A DNA stretch of 25,042 bases from JABSOG01 sp041583135 (GTDB taxonomy: Bacteria; Pseudomonadota; Gammaproteobacteria; Enterobacterales; Alteromonadaceae): assembly GCA_041583135.1 (NCBI GenBank), contig JBFHGJ010000084.1, positions 1 through 25,042 of the forward strand, read 5' to 3'. Positions 1-8,753 of this stretch are shown piece by piece. Below the pieces are notes generated by a model. That model was not told where the DNA came from and searched no databases. It was given only the letters and a program-made list of their open reading frames with translations. Both the position numbers and the translations under genes were made by a program. Position 1 is the stretch's first letter, and the number at the start of each line of letters is the position of its first letter.

Positions 1-1
1 A

Positions 2-73
2 ACTTGGATGTTCGACTGGTACAAAAATGATAGTGGTGAGTGGGAACACCGCCCTGACCTTTCCAAGAAATAA
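2..73 (+). CDS. 3' end of an unidentified gene (partial)
   Basis: An open frame enters from the left edge and gives 23 residues, TWMFDWYKNDSGEWEHRPDL then SKK, ending in TAA at 71-73. The composition (three Trp, many charged residues) looks like real protein rather than chance. The stop is followed about 30 bases later by a perfect stem-loop at 105-128, as expected at a gene end. I do not recognise the family, and the fragment is too short to assign. It converges on lpdA. Confidence 0.45.
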   Translation, partial: TWMFDWYKNDSGEWEHRPDLSKK

Positions 74-104
74 TCCTAGTCGAGCTTTCGACGCTTTCTC
101 CAAG

Positions 105-128
105 CAGCCGAATACTTCTATTCGGCTG
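105..128 (+). terminator. Stem-loop after the left-edge gene
   Basis: CAGCCGAATA (105-114) pairs perfectly with TATTCGGCTG (119-128) around the loop CTTC. There is no T-run on either side, so it is not a canonical intrinsic terminator. It may be a 3'-end stabilising hairpin or a weak bidirectional terminator. Confidence 0.45.
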
Positions 129-296
129 ACTGGAACTCCCAGCAAACCTCATCCTAAACCCCAACACCAGACACAACCAATAACCTAGGCTTATGGTTTA
201 AGTTGTAAGCGAATTGTATGTCGTATTTGCGCTAAAACGGCAGGCTAAGCTATGGCTGAAAATGTGCTAAAAAAATCAGAGGGGAATGTTGAGAGG

Positions 297-325
297 AACG
301 CTGTAAGCACTAGGCCTACAGCGTT
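297..325 (-). terminator. Stem-loop downstream of lpdA
   Basis: AACGCTGTA (297-305) pairs with TACAGCGTT (317-325) just beyond the lpdA stop on the minus strand. The nearest T-run in the minus-strand transcript (complement of the A-run at 269-275) lies about 20 bases further on. This is not a textbook terminator, but it is the likely 3' end of the pdh operon. Confidence 0.45.
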
Positions 326-337
326 AAAGTAATGGCT

Positions 338-1762
338 TTACTTTTTCTTTTTCGCCTTAGGGTTAGGCAAGTCGGTGATTGAACCTTCATATACTTCACA
401 GGCCAAACCGATAGATTCGTTCAAGGTTGGGTGAGCGTGAATGGTCAAACCAACATCTTCGGCATCGGCGCCCATCTCAATGGCAAGACCGATTTCACCG
501 AGCATTTCACCGGCGTTGATACCAACGATAGCACCACCGATGATACGACCGTTGTCTTTGTCGAAGATCATCTTAGTGAAGCCTTCAGTACGGGCAGAAG
601 CAATCGCACGACCAGAGGCAGCCCAAGGGAACTTGGCTACATCAAAGTTAACGCCTTGCTCTTTGGCTTCTTTTTCAGTCAAACCAACCCATGCGATCTC
701 TGGATCGGTATAGGCGATTGAAGGAATGCATTTAGGGTCGAAGAAATGCTTCTGACCTGAGATAACCTCGGCAGCAACATGGGCTTCGTGAACCGCTTTA
801 TGAGCAAGCATAGGTTGACCAACGATATCGCCGATAGCGAAAATGTGGTTAACATTGGTGCGCAACTGGCTATCGACATTGATAAAGCCACGCTCATCAA
901 CCGCAACACCGGCTTTTTCGGCATCGATCAGTTTGCCATTTGGCTTACGACCAACTGCCACCAAAATCTTGTCATAACGTACAGGCTCGGCAGGTGCTTT
1001 TTTGCCTTCGAAGGTAACATACAAACCGTCGTCTTTGGCTTCAACCGCAACGACTTTAGTAGAAAGCATGACATTGAAACGGTCTTTGTTGTAGGTCGTG
1101 TAGGCGCGAACAACATCTTTATCGGCAGCAGGAACCAACTGGTCAAGGAACTCAACCACAGAAACATTAGAACCTAGCGCACTGTATACGGTGCCCATTT
1201 CTAAACCGATGATACCACCGCCAAGGACCAACATTTCACCAGGAACATCTTGTAGTTCCAATGCGCCGGTCGAATCGATAACACGTGGGTCTTGTGGAAT
1301 AAACGGCAAAGAAACCGGCTCAGAACCGGCAGCGATAATGGCATTGTCGAAAGTGATAGTGGTAGTACCATCTTTGCCTTCAACAGCAACGGTGTTTGAA
1401 CCGGTGAATTTTCCGTAGCCATTTACCACGGTCACTTTACGCTGTTTAGACATGCCGGCCAAACCACCGGTCAACTGAGAGATCACAGAGTCTTTCCAGC
1501 CGCGGATTTTGTCCAAATCGATTTCTGGCTGACCGAAGGTCACACCATGGCTGGCCATGGCTTTGGCGTCATCGATGACTTTGGCCACATGAAGCAATGC
1601 CTTCGATGGAATACAACCAACGTTCAAACAAACACCACCGAGGGTTTCGCGGCTTTCAATCAATACCACGTCCAATCCCAAATCCGCAGCACGGAACGCT
1701 GCTGAATAACCACCAGGGCCTGCGCCCAAAACTACCACTTGAGTCTTGATATCTTTACTCAT
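338..1762 (-). CDS. lpdA: Dihydrolipoyl dehydrogenase (E3)
   Basis: This FAD flavoenzyme reoxidises dihydrolipoamide with NAD+ in the pyruvate dehydrogenase complex, and probably also in the 2-oxoglutarate dehydrogenase and glycine cleavage systems. The N-terminal dinucleotide fold is visible as GAGPGG (14-19). The redox disulfide lies in GGVCLNVGCIPSK (Cys45, Cys50), a second NAD-binding fold in GGGIIGLE near residue 180, and the C-terminal active-site pair is His444/Glu449 in HAHPTLNE. At 474 residues it has the usual family length. ATG at 1760-1762 follows an AGAGG ribosome site. It is the last gene of pdhR-aceE-aceF-lpdA, separated from aceF by 179 bp containing a stem-loop, so it may also be transcribed separately, as lpd is in E. 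coli. The KAKKKK tail is mildly unusual. Confidence 0.97.
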   Translation of the reverse strand: MSKDIKTQVVVLGAGPGGYSAAFRAADLGLDVVLIESRETLGGVCLNVGCIPSKALLHVAKVIDDAKAMASHGVTFGQPEIDLDKIRGWKDSVISQLTGGLAGMSKQRKVTVVNGYGKFTGSNTVAVEGKDGTTTITFDNAIIAAGSEPVSLPFIPQDPRVIDSTGALELQDVPGEMLVLGGGIIGLEMGTVYSALGSNVSVVEFLDQLVPAADKDVVRAYTTYNKDRFNVMLSTKVVAVEAKDDGLYVTFEGKKAPAEPVRYDKILVAVGRKPNGKLIDAEKAGVAVDERGFINVDSQLRTNVNHIFAIGDIVGQPMLAHKAVHEAHVAAEVISGQKHFFDPKCIPSIAYTDPEIAWVGLTEKEAKEQGVNFDVAKFPWAASGRAIASARTEGFTKMIFDKDNGRIIGGAIVGINAGEMLGEIGLAIEMGADAEDVGLTIHAHPTLNESIGLACEVYEGSITDLPNPKAKKKK

Positions 1763-1902
1763 GTAAACCTCTGTTCGTGTTAATCGATCACTATCAATCG
1801 ACCAGTAGAAAATGCATGTCGCAAAATTGCGGCTAATTCTAGCAAGAAGGCCAAGGGGTTAAAACCTCTAACTCGGCCTAATGCATGAAATTGTTTGATT
1901 TT

Positions 1903-1929
1903 GACAGGTTCGCGCAAAGCGAACCTGTC
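1903..1929 (-). other. aceF-lpdA intergenic stem-loop
   Basis: GACAGGTTCGC (1903-1913) pairs perfectly over 11 bp with GCGAACCTGTC (1919-1929) around a 5-base loop, 12 bases past the aceF stop. In the minus-strand transcript it is followed by an A-rich rather than U-rich stretch, so it should not be a strong intrinsic terminator. A role in mRNA processing or stability between the E2 and E3 cistrons is plausible. Confidence 0.55.
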
Positions 1930-1941
1930 GGCACTACAGTT

Positions 1942-3606
1942 TTACAGTACCAGCTTACGGATATCGGCCATCACGTCGGCCAAGTATACCGCAAAGCGGG
2001 CTGCAAGGGCGCCATCGATGACGCGGTGATCGTATGACAATGACAATGGCAACATCAGACGCGGCTGAAACTCTTTGCCATCCCATTTCGGTTTGATCTC
2101 AGATTTGGACACCCCAAGGATGGCCACCTCTGGTGCGTTGACAATCGGCGTAAAGGCGGTACCGCCAATACCACCAAGGCTTGAAATGGTCATACAACCG
2201 CCTTGCATGTCTTGGGCTTTCAACTTACCGTCACGGGCCTTAGCCGAGATCTCCATCAGCTCTTGCGACAACTCCATGATGCCCTTCTTGTTGACATCAC
2301 GCACCACAGGAACCACCAGACCATTTGGCGTATCGACAGCAATACCGATATGTACATACTTTTTCATGATCAGGTTTTCACCGTCTTCAGCCAACGACGA
2401 ATTGAACACCGGAAATGCCTCAAGGGATTTGGCCAAAGCTTTCATGATGAACACCAATGGGGTGATCTTGATGTCTGATTTTTGCTTCTTACCCAACTCG
2501 TTTTGCGTTTTACGGAATTCTTCGACATCGGTGATATCGGCTTCCTCAAACTGCGTAACATGAGGAATAGTGACCCAGTTACGATGCAAATTAGGCCCTG
2601 AGATCTTCTGAATACGCGTCAAAGGCTTAGATTCAATCTCACCGAACTTGGCAAAGTCCACCTTAGGCGGCGCGATGAGCTGTAAGCCACCACCACCTTC
2701 GCCAATATTGGCCGCCGCTGTTGCTTTCGGACGCGACAGCTCGTATTTAACGTAAGCTTGAACATCTTCTTTGAGCACGCGACCTTTACGGCCACTGCCG
2801 CTCACCTTGCTCATATCGACGCCAAACTCTCTTGCCAGGCGTCTTACCGACGGCGACGCATAAATACCGCCATGAGCTGCGCCACGAGCCATTGGATGAA
2901 ACGGCACTGGCGGCTGTTCGGCGGCCGGTTTTGCTGCTGCCACAGGCGCAGGCGCTGCTTTGGCCTCAGGCTTAGACACTGGGTTGACTTCACGTTCAAC
3001 CTTAACTTCTTCGGTTTGACACACCTCTAAGATAACGATGTGGCTGCCTTTTTTCACCTTATCGCCGGTGGCAACTTGGATCTCTTTAACCACACCGGTG
3101 GCGGTGCTTGGTACATCCATAGTCGCTTTATCGGTTTCAATGGTAATAAGACCGTCGTCATGATTGACGTTATCGCCCACTTTCACCAACACTTCGATGA
3201 CATCAACTTCATCATCGGTGCCAATGTCTGGCACATCAACTTCAACCAATTGTACACCGATGACCGCAGGAGCAGATGGCGCTTCGGGCTCAGGCTCGGC
3301 TTGTGCGGCAGGTTCAGCAGCAGCTTGAGGCGCTTCAGCCGCAGGGGCTGGCTGCTCAGCAGGTGCTTCACCACCTTCGAGTTTGGCGATCACTTGGCCT
3401 TCACTCACTTTATCGCCGACACTGACGGTCAGCTCAACAATTTTGCCATCGGCTGGCGATGGAATGTCCATCGAAGCTTTGTCGGTTTCAACCGTGATCA
3501 GTGCATCTTCTTTGCTGACGCTATCGCCTGCCTTAACACAGATCTCAATTACTTCGACTTCATCACCGCCTAAATCCGGCACTAAAACGTCTGTTATATC
3601 AGCCAT
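1942..3606 (-). CDS. aceF: Pyruvate dehydrogenase E2, dihydrolipoamide acetyltransferase
   Basis: This is the core of the pyruvate dehydrogenase complex; it passes the acetyl group from E1 to CoA through swinging lipoyl arms. Two lipoyl domains are visible, with lipoylated lysines in ETDKASMD (Lys43) and ETDKATMD (Lys160). Ala/Pro/Glu-rich linkers follow each. The peripheral-subunit-binding domain spans about 250-287 (SPSVRRLAREFGVD, then GRKGRVLKEDV). The catalytic domain ends with DHRVIDG (His527, Asp531). E. coli E2 has three lipoyl domains, so the two here give a shorter 554-residue protein, as in many relatives. ATG at 3604-3606 follows GGAG. It lies 17 bases after aceE and is certainly co-transcribed with it. 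Confidence 0.97.
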   Translation of the reverse strand: MADITDVLVPDLGGDEVEVIEICVKAGDSVSKEDALITVETDKASMDIPSPADGKIVELTVSVGDKVSEGQVIAKLEGGEAPAEQPAPAAEAPQAAAEPAAQAEPEPEAPSAPAVIGVQLVEVDVPDIGTDDEVDVIEVLVKVGDNVNHDDGLITIETDKATMDVPSTATGVVKEIQVATGDKVKKGSHIVILEVCQTEEVKVEREVNPVSKPEAKAAPAPVAAAKPAAEQPPVPFHPMARGAAHGGIYASPSVRRLAREFGVDMSKVSGSGRKGRVLKEDVQAYVKYELSRPKATAAANIGEGGGGLQLIAPPKVDFAKFGEIESKPLTRIQKISGPNLHRNWVTIPHVTQFEEADITDVEEFRKTQNELGKKQKSDIKITPLVFIMKALAKSLEAFPVFNSSLAEDGENLIMKKYVHIGIAVDTPNGLVVPVVRDVNKKGIMELSQELMEISAKARDGKLKAQDMQGGCMTISSLGGIGGTAFTPIVNAPEVAILGVSKSEIKPKWDGKEFQPRLMLPLSLSYDHRVIDGALAARFAVYLADVMADIRKLVL

Positions 3607-3623
3607 GAAATTTATTCTCCGTA

Positions 3624-6290
3624 TTAAGCGTGTAGTGGATTGATGCGGTCGATATCAATGCCATATTTGTCAATGGCTTGTTTGGCAACCTTACCGTCAA
3701 GTTCACCACGTTTAACCAACTCGCCAAGCGCAGCAACAACAATGTGCTTATAATCCACTTCGAAGTGGAAACGCAGGTTGGCACGGCTATCTGAACGACC
3801 AAAACCATCGGTGCCCAACACTTTATATTCGGTCGGCACCCAGGCTCGCACTTGGTCGGCATACAGTTTAATGTAGTCGGTCGCCGCAATCGCAGGGCCT
3901 TTCTCGCCATCCATCAACTCATGAATGTACGGTTGTTTCGGTTCAAGCTCAGGGTGCAACATGTTCCAACGTTCAACATCCAGACCATCACGGGCCAATT
4001 CATTGAATGACGTCACAGAGTAGACCACAGAGTTAACATCAAACTCTTTGGCCAAAATATCGGCTGCCTGTCTGACTTGCTCTAAGATACTGCCGCAACC
4101 CATCAACTGAACATGGAGTTTCTTCGATTTGGCCTTAACGGTATCAAGCTTATACATGCCTTTCAAAATGCCGCGCTCGGCGCCTTTTGGCATTTGTGGT
4201 TGAACGTAGTTTTCGTTCAGTACAGTCAAATAGAAGAAGACATTCTCGTTGTCGCCATACATGCGCTGAATACCGTCTTGTACGATGACGGCAACTTCAT
4301 AACCATAGGTCGGGTCAAAGGTAATACAGTTTGGTACGGTACCGAAGTGAACATGGCTATGGCCATCTTGGTGCTGTAGACCTTCACCGTTAAGGGTAGT
4401 ACGGCCTGAAGTACCGCCGACCAAGAAACCTCTGGCCTGACTGTCACCGGCAGCCCAAACCAAATCCCCTACCCTTTGGAAACCAAACATTGAATAGTAG
4501 ATGTAGAACGGGATCATCGGCTCATTGTTAAGCGAGTATTGCGTACCGGCAGCCACCCAAGAGGCCATTGAGCCAAGCTCATTGATACCCTCTTGCAATA
4601 CCTGACCTTTTTCGTCTTCACGATAGTAAGCCACCTGATCGGCATCTTGCGGGGTGTACTTTTGACCTTGGTCAGAGTAGATACCGACTTGTCGGAACAA
4701 GCCCTCCATACCGAAGGTACGGGCCTCATCCGGAATGATTGGCACGATACGCTGACCGATGCCCTTATCTTTAATCAGAACCGACAGCACACGCACAAAA
4801 GCCATGGTCGTTGAGATCTCACGAGAGCCTGAGCCTTTGGTGATGGCATCGAATGCTTTGAGTTCCGGGATCTTCAATTTGACGTCGGTGCTGGTGCGTC
4901 TTACCGGCATAAAACCGCCAAGTCTCTCACGACAGGCCTTGAGGTACTCTGCCTCAGGTGAACCATCAGGGAAACGATAAAATGGCAAGTCGGCAATTTC
5001 TTCATCACTCACAGGAATGTTAAAGCGGTTGCGGTAATGTTTCAGCGCTTCTAAATCAAGCTTTTTGACTTGGTGAGCAATATTTTTACCTTCTGCCGCG
5101 CTACCCATACCGTAACCTTTAACGGTTTTGGCCAGGATAACCTGTGGGCGACCTTTGGTTTTTACTGCGCGGTCATAGGCGGCGTAAACTTTGACCGGAT
5201 CATGTCCACCACGGTTTAAGCGCCAGATGTCTTCATCAGACATATTGGCGACCATTTCAGCGGTTTCCGGGTATTTGCCGAAGAAGTTATCACGGGTGAA
5301 CTTACCGCCTTTGGCTTTGAAGTTCTGATAGTCGCCGTCAACGGTCTCTTCCATCAATTGCAGTAAACGACCAGAGGTATCACGGGCAATGAGTGGATCC
5401 CAATAACTCCCCCAAATCACCTTGATCACTTCCCAACCGGCGCCACGGAAGGCCCCTTCCAGTTCTTGAATGATTTTGCCGTTACCACGAACAGGACCGT
5501 CCAAACGCTGAAGGTTACAGTTGACGATAAAGGTCAGGTTGTCCAAGCCTTCGCGGGCAGCCATATTGATGGCACCCAAGCTTTCCGGCTCATCGGTTTC
5601 ACCATCACCTAAGAAACAATATACACGCTGATTCGAACAATCTTTAATGCCGCGATGGGTCATGTACTTTAAGAAACGGGCAAGGTAGATAGCTTGAATT
5701 GGGCCTAAACCCATTGATACGGTTGGGAACTGCCAAAAATCAGGCATCAACTTAGGATGGGGGTAAGAACTTAAACCTTCGCCATCGGTTTCTTGGCGGA
5801 AGTTGTTAAGCTGTTCTTCACTCAAGCGGCCTTCCAGATAGGCGCGGGCATAAATACCCGGGGCAACGTGACCTTGAACAAACAGAAAGTCGCCGCCAAA
5901 ATCATCTTTTGGTGCTTGGAAGAAGTGATTGAAGCCAACATCATACAACATCGCCGATGAGGCAAAACTGGAGATATGACCACCCAGCTCCAGGTTCTTT
6001 TTCGACGCTCTAAGTACCATTGCCAGCGCATTCCAACGAACCGCACTACGCACTCGCTTTTCGATGGTCTGATCGCCCGGCATAGCAGGCTCTTGGCCCG
6101 CCGGAATGGTGTTGAGATAAGCGGTCATCGCATTGAAAGGCAAATAGGCACCGTTGCGACGAGATTTTTCAATCAGCGCTTCAAGAATAAAGTGGGCGCG
6201 CTCAGGACCATCTTCATCCAATACTGCCTTGATCGCTTCCAACCATTCCGCCGTTTCCTGCGGATCGATATCAATCGGTTGCTCTGACAT
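3624..6290 (-). CDS. aceE: Pyruvate dehydrogenase E1, homodimeric type
   Basis: This is the thiamin-diphosphate enzyme that decarboxylates pyruvate and acetylates the E2 lipoyl group; it is the rate-setting subunit. The homodimeric type is clear from the 888-residue length. The ThDP/Mg motif starts with GDGETDEPES (228-237) and ends with Asn258/Asn260. Active-site histidines lie in GGHIS (105) and QGHVAPG (141). The C-terminal part carries the conserved GTSGRTTLNGEGLQHQDGHS loop. ATG at 6288-6290 follows GGAG with a 12-base gap; the nearby upstream ATG at 6296-6298 is out of frame. The gene is followed closely by aceF and preceded by pdhR. I see no terminator in the 110-bp pdhR-aceE gap and no second PdhR box there, so expression likely depends mainly on the pdhR promoter. 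Confidence 0.97.
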   Translation of the reverse strand: MSEQPIDIDPQETAEWLEAIKAVLDEDGPERAHFILEALIEKSRRNGAYLPFNAMTAYLNTIPAGQEPAMPGDQTIEKRVRSAVRWNALAMVLRASKKNLELGGHISSFASSAMLYDVGFNHFFQAPKDDFGGDFLFVQGHVAPGIYARAYLEGRLSEEQLNNFRQETDGEGLSSYPHPKLMPDFWQFPTVSMGLGPIQAIYLARFLKYMTHRGIKDCSNQRVYCFLGDGETDEPESLGAINMAAREGLDNLTFIVNCNLQRLDGPVRGNGKIIQELEGAFRGAGWEVIKVIWGSYWDPLIARDTSGRLLQLMEETVDGDYQNFKAKGGKFTRDNFFGKYPETAEMVANMSDEDIWRLNRGGHDPVKVYAAYDRAVKTKGRPQVILAKTVKGYGMGSAAEGKNIAHQVKKLDLEALKHYRNRFNIPVSDEEIADLPFYRFPDGSPEAEYLKACRERLGGFMPVRRTSTDVKLKIPELKAFDAITKGSGSREISTTMAFVRVLSVLIKDKGIGQRIVPIIPDEARTFGMEGLFRQVGIYSDQGQKYTPQDADQVAYYREDEKGQVLQEGINELGSMASWVAAGTQYSLNNEPMIPFYIYYSMFGFQRVGDLVWAAGDSQARGFLVGGTSGRTTLNGEGLQHQDGHSHVHFGTVPNCITFDPTYGYEVAVIVQDGIQRMYGDNENVFFYLTVLNENYVQPQMPKGAERGILKGMYKLDTVKAKSKKLHVQLMGCGSILEQVRQAADILAKEFDVNSVVYSVTSFNELARDGLDVERWNMLHPELEPKQPYIHELMDGEKGPAIAATDYIKLYADQVRAWVPTEYKVLGTDGFGRSDSRANLRFHFEVDYKHIVVAALGELVKRGELDGKVAKQAIDKYGIDIDRINPLHA

Positions 6291-6400
6291 AATGGCATTG
6301 TCTCCGTATTATTTTTTACTATGCTAAATTAAGCGTTAAGTTAAATGTTTAAAAAAGTCGCGTGTGCATAACCATAGTTGAATTTGCTCAATTTTCACGC

Positions 6401-7186
6401 TTACCTTTTTGTTTGAATTCTTCTCATTGCCCTTTCGATACGTGTGTTTTCTTTATTCGCTGACAACAACGCATCTTCGATAAAGGCCAAATGGTCATTA
6501 CTGGCTTGCCGGGCAATCTCCGGCTGACCGCTGACAATGGCATCAAACAGGTTTTTACGATGCTGAAACAGCTGCCTGTTGATTTTGCTGCGATCTCTGG
6601 AATAACTATTGAGGATTTTCAGGTTTTCGATGACGTTTTGTTCGAGTAAGGCGGTCATGGCTCTGGCAAGATGGATCAACACCAGATTGTGCGATGCTTC
6701 CACCACAGCCAAATAAAATGCGATCACCGACTTTGCTTCAAGGGCAATATCGCCACTGATGCTTGGATCCAAAATATCGTTAAATTTGTCACGAATGCGC
6801 GCAAAATCAGCTTCAGTACCCCGAAGTGCAGCATAGTAAGCAGAAATGCCCTCAATGGCGTGACGGAACTCCAGCAAGTCATATTGCGACTCAGGCTGGC
6901 TTGAGAGTAATTGAAATAAGGGATCAGCAAGGCCTTGTTGCAGATCAGCATTGACATAATTGCCACCGCCTTGGCGACGACTGATCAGCCCCTTGGCTTC
7001 GAGCAGTTGTATCGCTTCACGCAGTGACGGCCGCGATACTTCAAACTGCTTAGCCAATTCCCGTTCACTTGGTAACTTCTCCCCCGACTTATAAGTATTG
7101 TCGAGGATCATCGTCTCCAACTGTTCGGCAATCATCTCTGATATTTTTAATGCTTTGATTTTCAATTGTTTTCTCAAAGTATTCAC
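6401..7186 (-). CDS. pdhR: PdhR, pyruvate-responsive GntR-family repressor
   Basis: This FadR-subfamily GntR repressor controls the pyruvate dehydrogenase operon; in E. coli pyruvate releases it from DNA. The winged helix-turn-helix is clear (GEKLPSERELAKQFEVSRPS, then LREAIQLLEAKGLISRRQGGG), followed by an all-helical FCD effector domain. The frame stays open up to a TTG at 7244-7246, but that codon lies inside the 7232-7248 operator. The alignment with E. coli PdhR instead puts the start near GTG 7184-7186, used here. TTG at 7175-7177 or 7163-7165 are alternatives, and none has a strong ribosome site. It is the first gene of the operon and very probably autoregulated through the operator just upstream. 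Identity is secure; the exact start is not. Confidence 0.9.
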   Translation of the reverse strand: MNTLRKQLKIKALKISEMIAEQLETMILDNTYKSGEKLPSERELAKQFEVSRPSLREAIQLLEAKGLISRRQGGGNYVNADLQQGLADPLFQLLSSQPESQYDLLEFRHAIEGISAYYAALRGTEADFARIRDKFNDILDPSISGDIALEAKSVIAFYLAVVEASHNLVLIHLARAMTALLEQNVIENLKILNSYSRDRSKINRQLFQHRKNLFDAIVSGQPEIARQASNDHLAFIEDALLSANKENTRIERAMRRIQTKR

Positions 7187-7231
7187 TTCGGCTTTAGCGC
7201 CGATGAGTTGGTTTATTCCAGTGCTAGTAAG

Positions 7232-7248
7232 AATTGGTAATACCAATT
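7232..7248. promoter_or_regulatory. PdhR operator
   Basis: AATTGGTAATACCAATT reads as arms AATTGGT and ACCAATT around a 3-base centre, a perfect palindrome. It matches the consensus known for E. coli PdhR (AATTGGTnnnACCAATT). It lies about 45 bases upstream of the likely pdhR start, where a repressor would block the operon promoter. A candidate promoter on the minus strand just upstream has TTTACC, then 17 bases, then TTAGTT, but this is weak. Confidence 0.87.
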
Positions 7249-7339
7249 TACCAGCTAAACTAACATAAACTTCAAGCCGAGGTAAACCCTTTGCGATAAA
7301 CAGACAAAAAAATGGCTTAAATATGACGATTAGGCCAGC

Positions 7340-8215
7340 CTAAAGAGACTGTGCAATTTCGTCGCACATCCATTGCGCCTGCTGAAAATAGCTGCCGCCA
7401 AAGGCATTCGCGTGATTAAGAATATGATAGAGATTATATATGGTGCGCCGCAGCGGATAGCCCGGGGCAATAGGGTTATGCTGATGATAACAAGTAAAGA
7501 ACCTTTCACCTGGGTTGCCGAATAACTCAAGCATCGCCAAATCAACCTCGCCATCGCCATAATACACCGCCGGGTCATATATCGTTGGCCTGCCTTCATT
7601 GCTAAAGCCATAATTGCCAGACCATAAATCACCATGCACCAATACAGGCTTAGGCTGCCGTTGGTTTAGATAACTTGCAATAACAGGCAACAACTCTCGA
7701 GCGGTGTTCAGCAGTTTGGCCGGTGCGCCAATCGTTTCCAACAGGTCTATTTGATGACCCAATCGACGCCGGCTAAAAAACTCGCCCCAGTCATTGTGCC
7801 AACCGTTGAGCTGAATCGTCTTGCCGATATAATTATCTGATGCCAGACCAAAACATGCGGCGTCGATTCGATGTAGCTGTGCTAGGGCTGTGGCAAAATC
7901 GCCAATATCTCCTCGCTGATCCATATCGACAAAATTCAGGATCAAATAGCTGTATTGCCGATAGGCTCCGCTAGCAATCACTTTAGGCACAACAAAGTCT
8001 TTGGCTTTGGCGAGTAACTCAAGTCCAGCGGCCTCTTGTACAAACATGTCTTCCAATTCAACACGATTGAGCTTTACGAAGTAGCTGCTAAATTTGCCGC
8101 TAAGGCGATAGCTTTGATTAACATCGCCACCGCCAACACTGTGTTTATCGATAAGGTTGAACCTCCGGTCATGTGTTTGCCGAATATGAAATTCAATATG
8201 CTGCCAAATCGTCAC
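7340..8215 (-). CDS. Fructosamine kinase family protein (YniA-like)
   Basis: This is a small-molecule kinase of the fructosamine/ketosamine kinase family, in the APH/choline-kinase fold. Members phosphorylate sugar adducts on amines and so help repair glycated protein or clear glycation products; the exact substrate here is unknown. Visible motifs are the ATP-binding lysine in FVKLN (Lys48), the catalytic loop HGDLWSGN (194-201) and the Mg-binding DPAVYYGDGEVDLAM (214-228). The usual YYGDREAD reads YYGDGEVD. At 291 residues it has family length. The start is GTG at 8213-8215 after a GGGG ribosome site. It lies on the same strand as the pdh genes but with its own stop 94 bp upstream of pdhR, and is divergent from the toxin-antitoxin pair. 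Confidence 0.88.
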   Translation of the reverse strand: MTIWQHIEFHIRQTHDRRFNLIDKHSVGGGDVNQSYRLSGKFSSYFVKLNRVELEDMFVQEAAGLELLAKAKDFVVPKVIASGAYRQYSYLILNFVDMDQRGDIGDFATALAQLHRIDAACFGLASDNYIGKTIQLNGWHNDWGEFFSRRRLGHQIDLLETIGAPAKLLNTARELLPVIASYLNQRQPKPVLVHGDLWSGNYGFSNEGRPTIYDPAVYYGDGEVDLAMLELFGNPGERFFTCYHQHNPIAPGYPLRRTIYNLYHILNHANAFGGSYFQQAQWMCDEIAQSL

Positions 8216-8230
8216 CGTGCCCCCACAAGT

Positions 8231-8301
8231 CTTAAATTGGACTTTATTACATTTTAAGTCTACTATTGGAATATATGCGCCGTAAAACCGGCGTTTTAAG
8301 G
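8231..8301 (+). promoter_or_regulatory. Candidate promoter/operator of the toxin-antitoxin pair
   Basis: TTGGAC (8237-8242), 18 bases, then TACTAT (8261-8266) could be a sigma-70 promoter for the plus-strand pair. It lies between CTTAAA (8231-8236) and its inverted copy TTTAAG (8253-8258), with a further TTTAAG at 8295-8300 next to the ribosome site. A small hairpin CGCCG/CGGCG (8278-8282, 8289-8293) sits in the leader. Antitoxins of this class usually repress their own promoter, so these repeats are candidate operator sites. The promoter match is only moderate. Confidence 0.4.
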
Positions 8302-8309
8302 TAATGATA

Positions 8310-8753
8310 ATGTTAGCAGAACTTAATGACCCTCAAGCGACAAACTCAAAGATTGCCGACACAGAGACTGTAGTGTCAAAACCCAGTAGCGACCAGATCG
8401 CAACCGGTTTAAAAGTCGCTCTGAACATTTTAGACAAATGGCAAAGTAAAGAAGAACAAAAGCAAGCCATATTAGGTATGAGCCGCTCTACCTATTACAA
8501 ATGCAAGGCCAACCCTAAATCGGCGCGACTCAGTCAAGATCAGGTTGAGCGCATCAGTTATATTCTCAATATACATCAGGCACTGCGCATCGTCTTTTCC
8601 AACCCTGAAAACGTCTACGGCTTTATGACCATGGTCAACCATAATCCCTACTTCGAAGGACAAACGCCATTAGCCCTAATAGCCACAGGCCGCTTCGGCA
8701 CTCTGTATGAGGTGTTTAAGCGTATCGACGCGATGCGAGGCGGCCATTGCTAA
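8310..8753 (+). CDS. Xre/MbcA/ParS-family antitoxin
   Basis: This is the antitoxin of a RES-Xre type II module; it neutralises the toxin encoded immediately downstream and probably represses the operon. A helix-turn-helix-like part covers roughly the middle of the protein (LGMSRSTYYKCKANPKSARL). The C-terminal 60 residues (ERISYILNIHQALRIVF to the end) match the toxin-binding domain of the family (DUF2384 type), including the NPYFEGQTPLALIATGRFGT segment. ATG 8310 is chosen over ATG 8304 because AAGG at 8298-8301 is 8 bases from the former and 2 from the latter. The stop codon lies inside the start of the toxin gene. Confidence 0.85.
   Translation: MLAELNDPQATNSKIADTETVVSKPSSDQIATGLKVALNILDKWQSKEEQKQAILGMSRSTYYKCKANPKSARLSQDQVERISYILNIHQALRIVFSNPENVYGFMTMVNHNPYFEGQTPLALIATGRFGTLYEVFKRIDAMRGGHC

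Noticed and set aside
779..1177. 132-codon plus-strand frame inside lpdA
   Set aside because: It is a shadow of the conserved lpdA gene on the other strand.
3040..3573. 177-codon plus-strand frame inside aceF
   Set aside because: It is antisense to the lipoyl-domain coding region, biased by that gene's codon use, and has no plausible domain or ribosome site.
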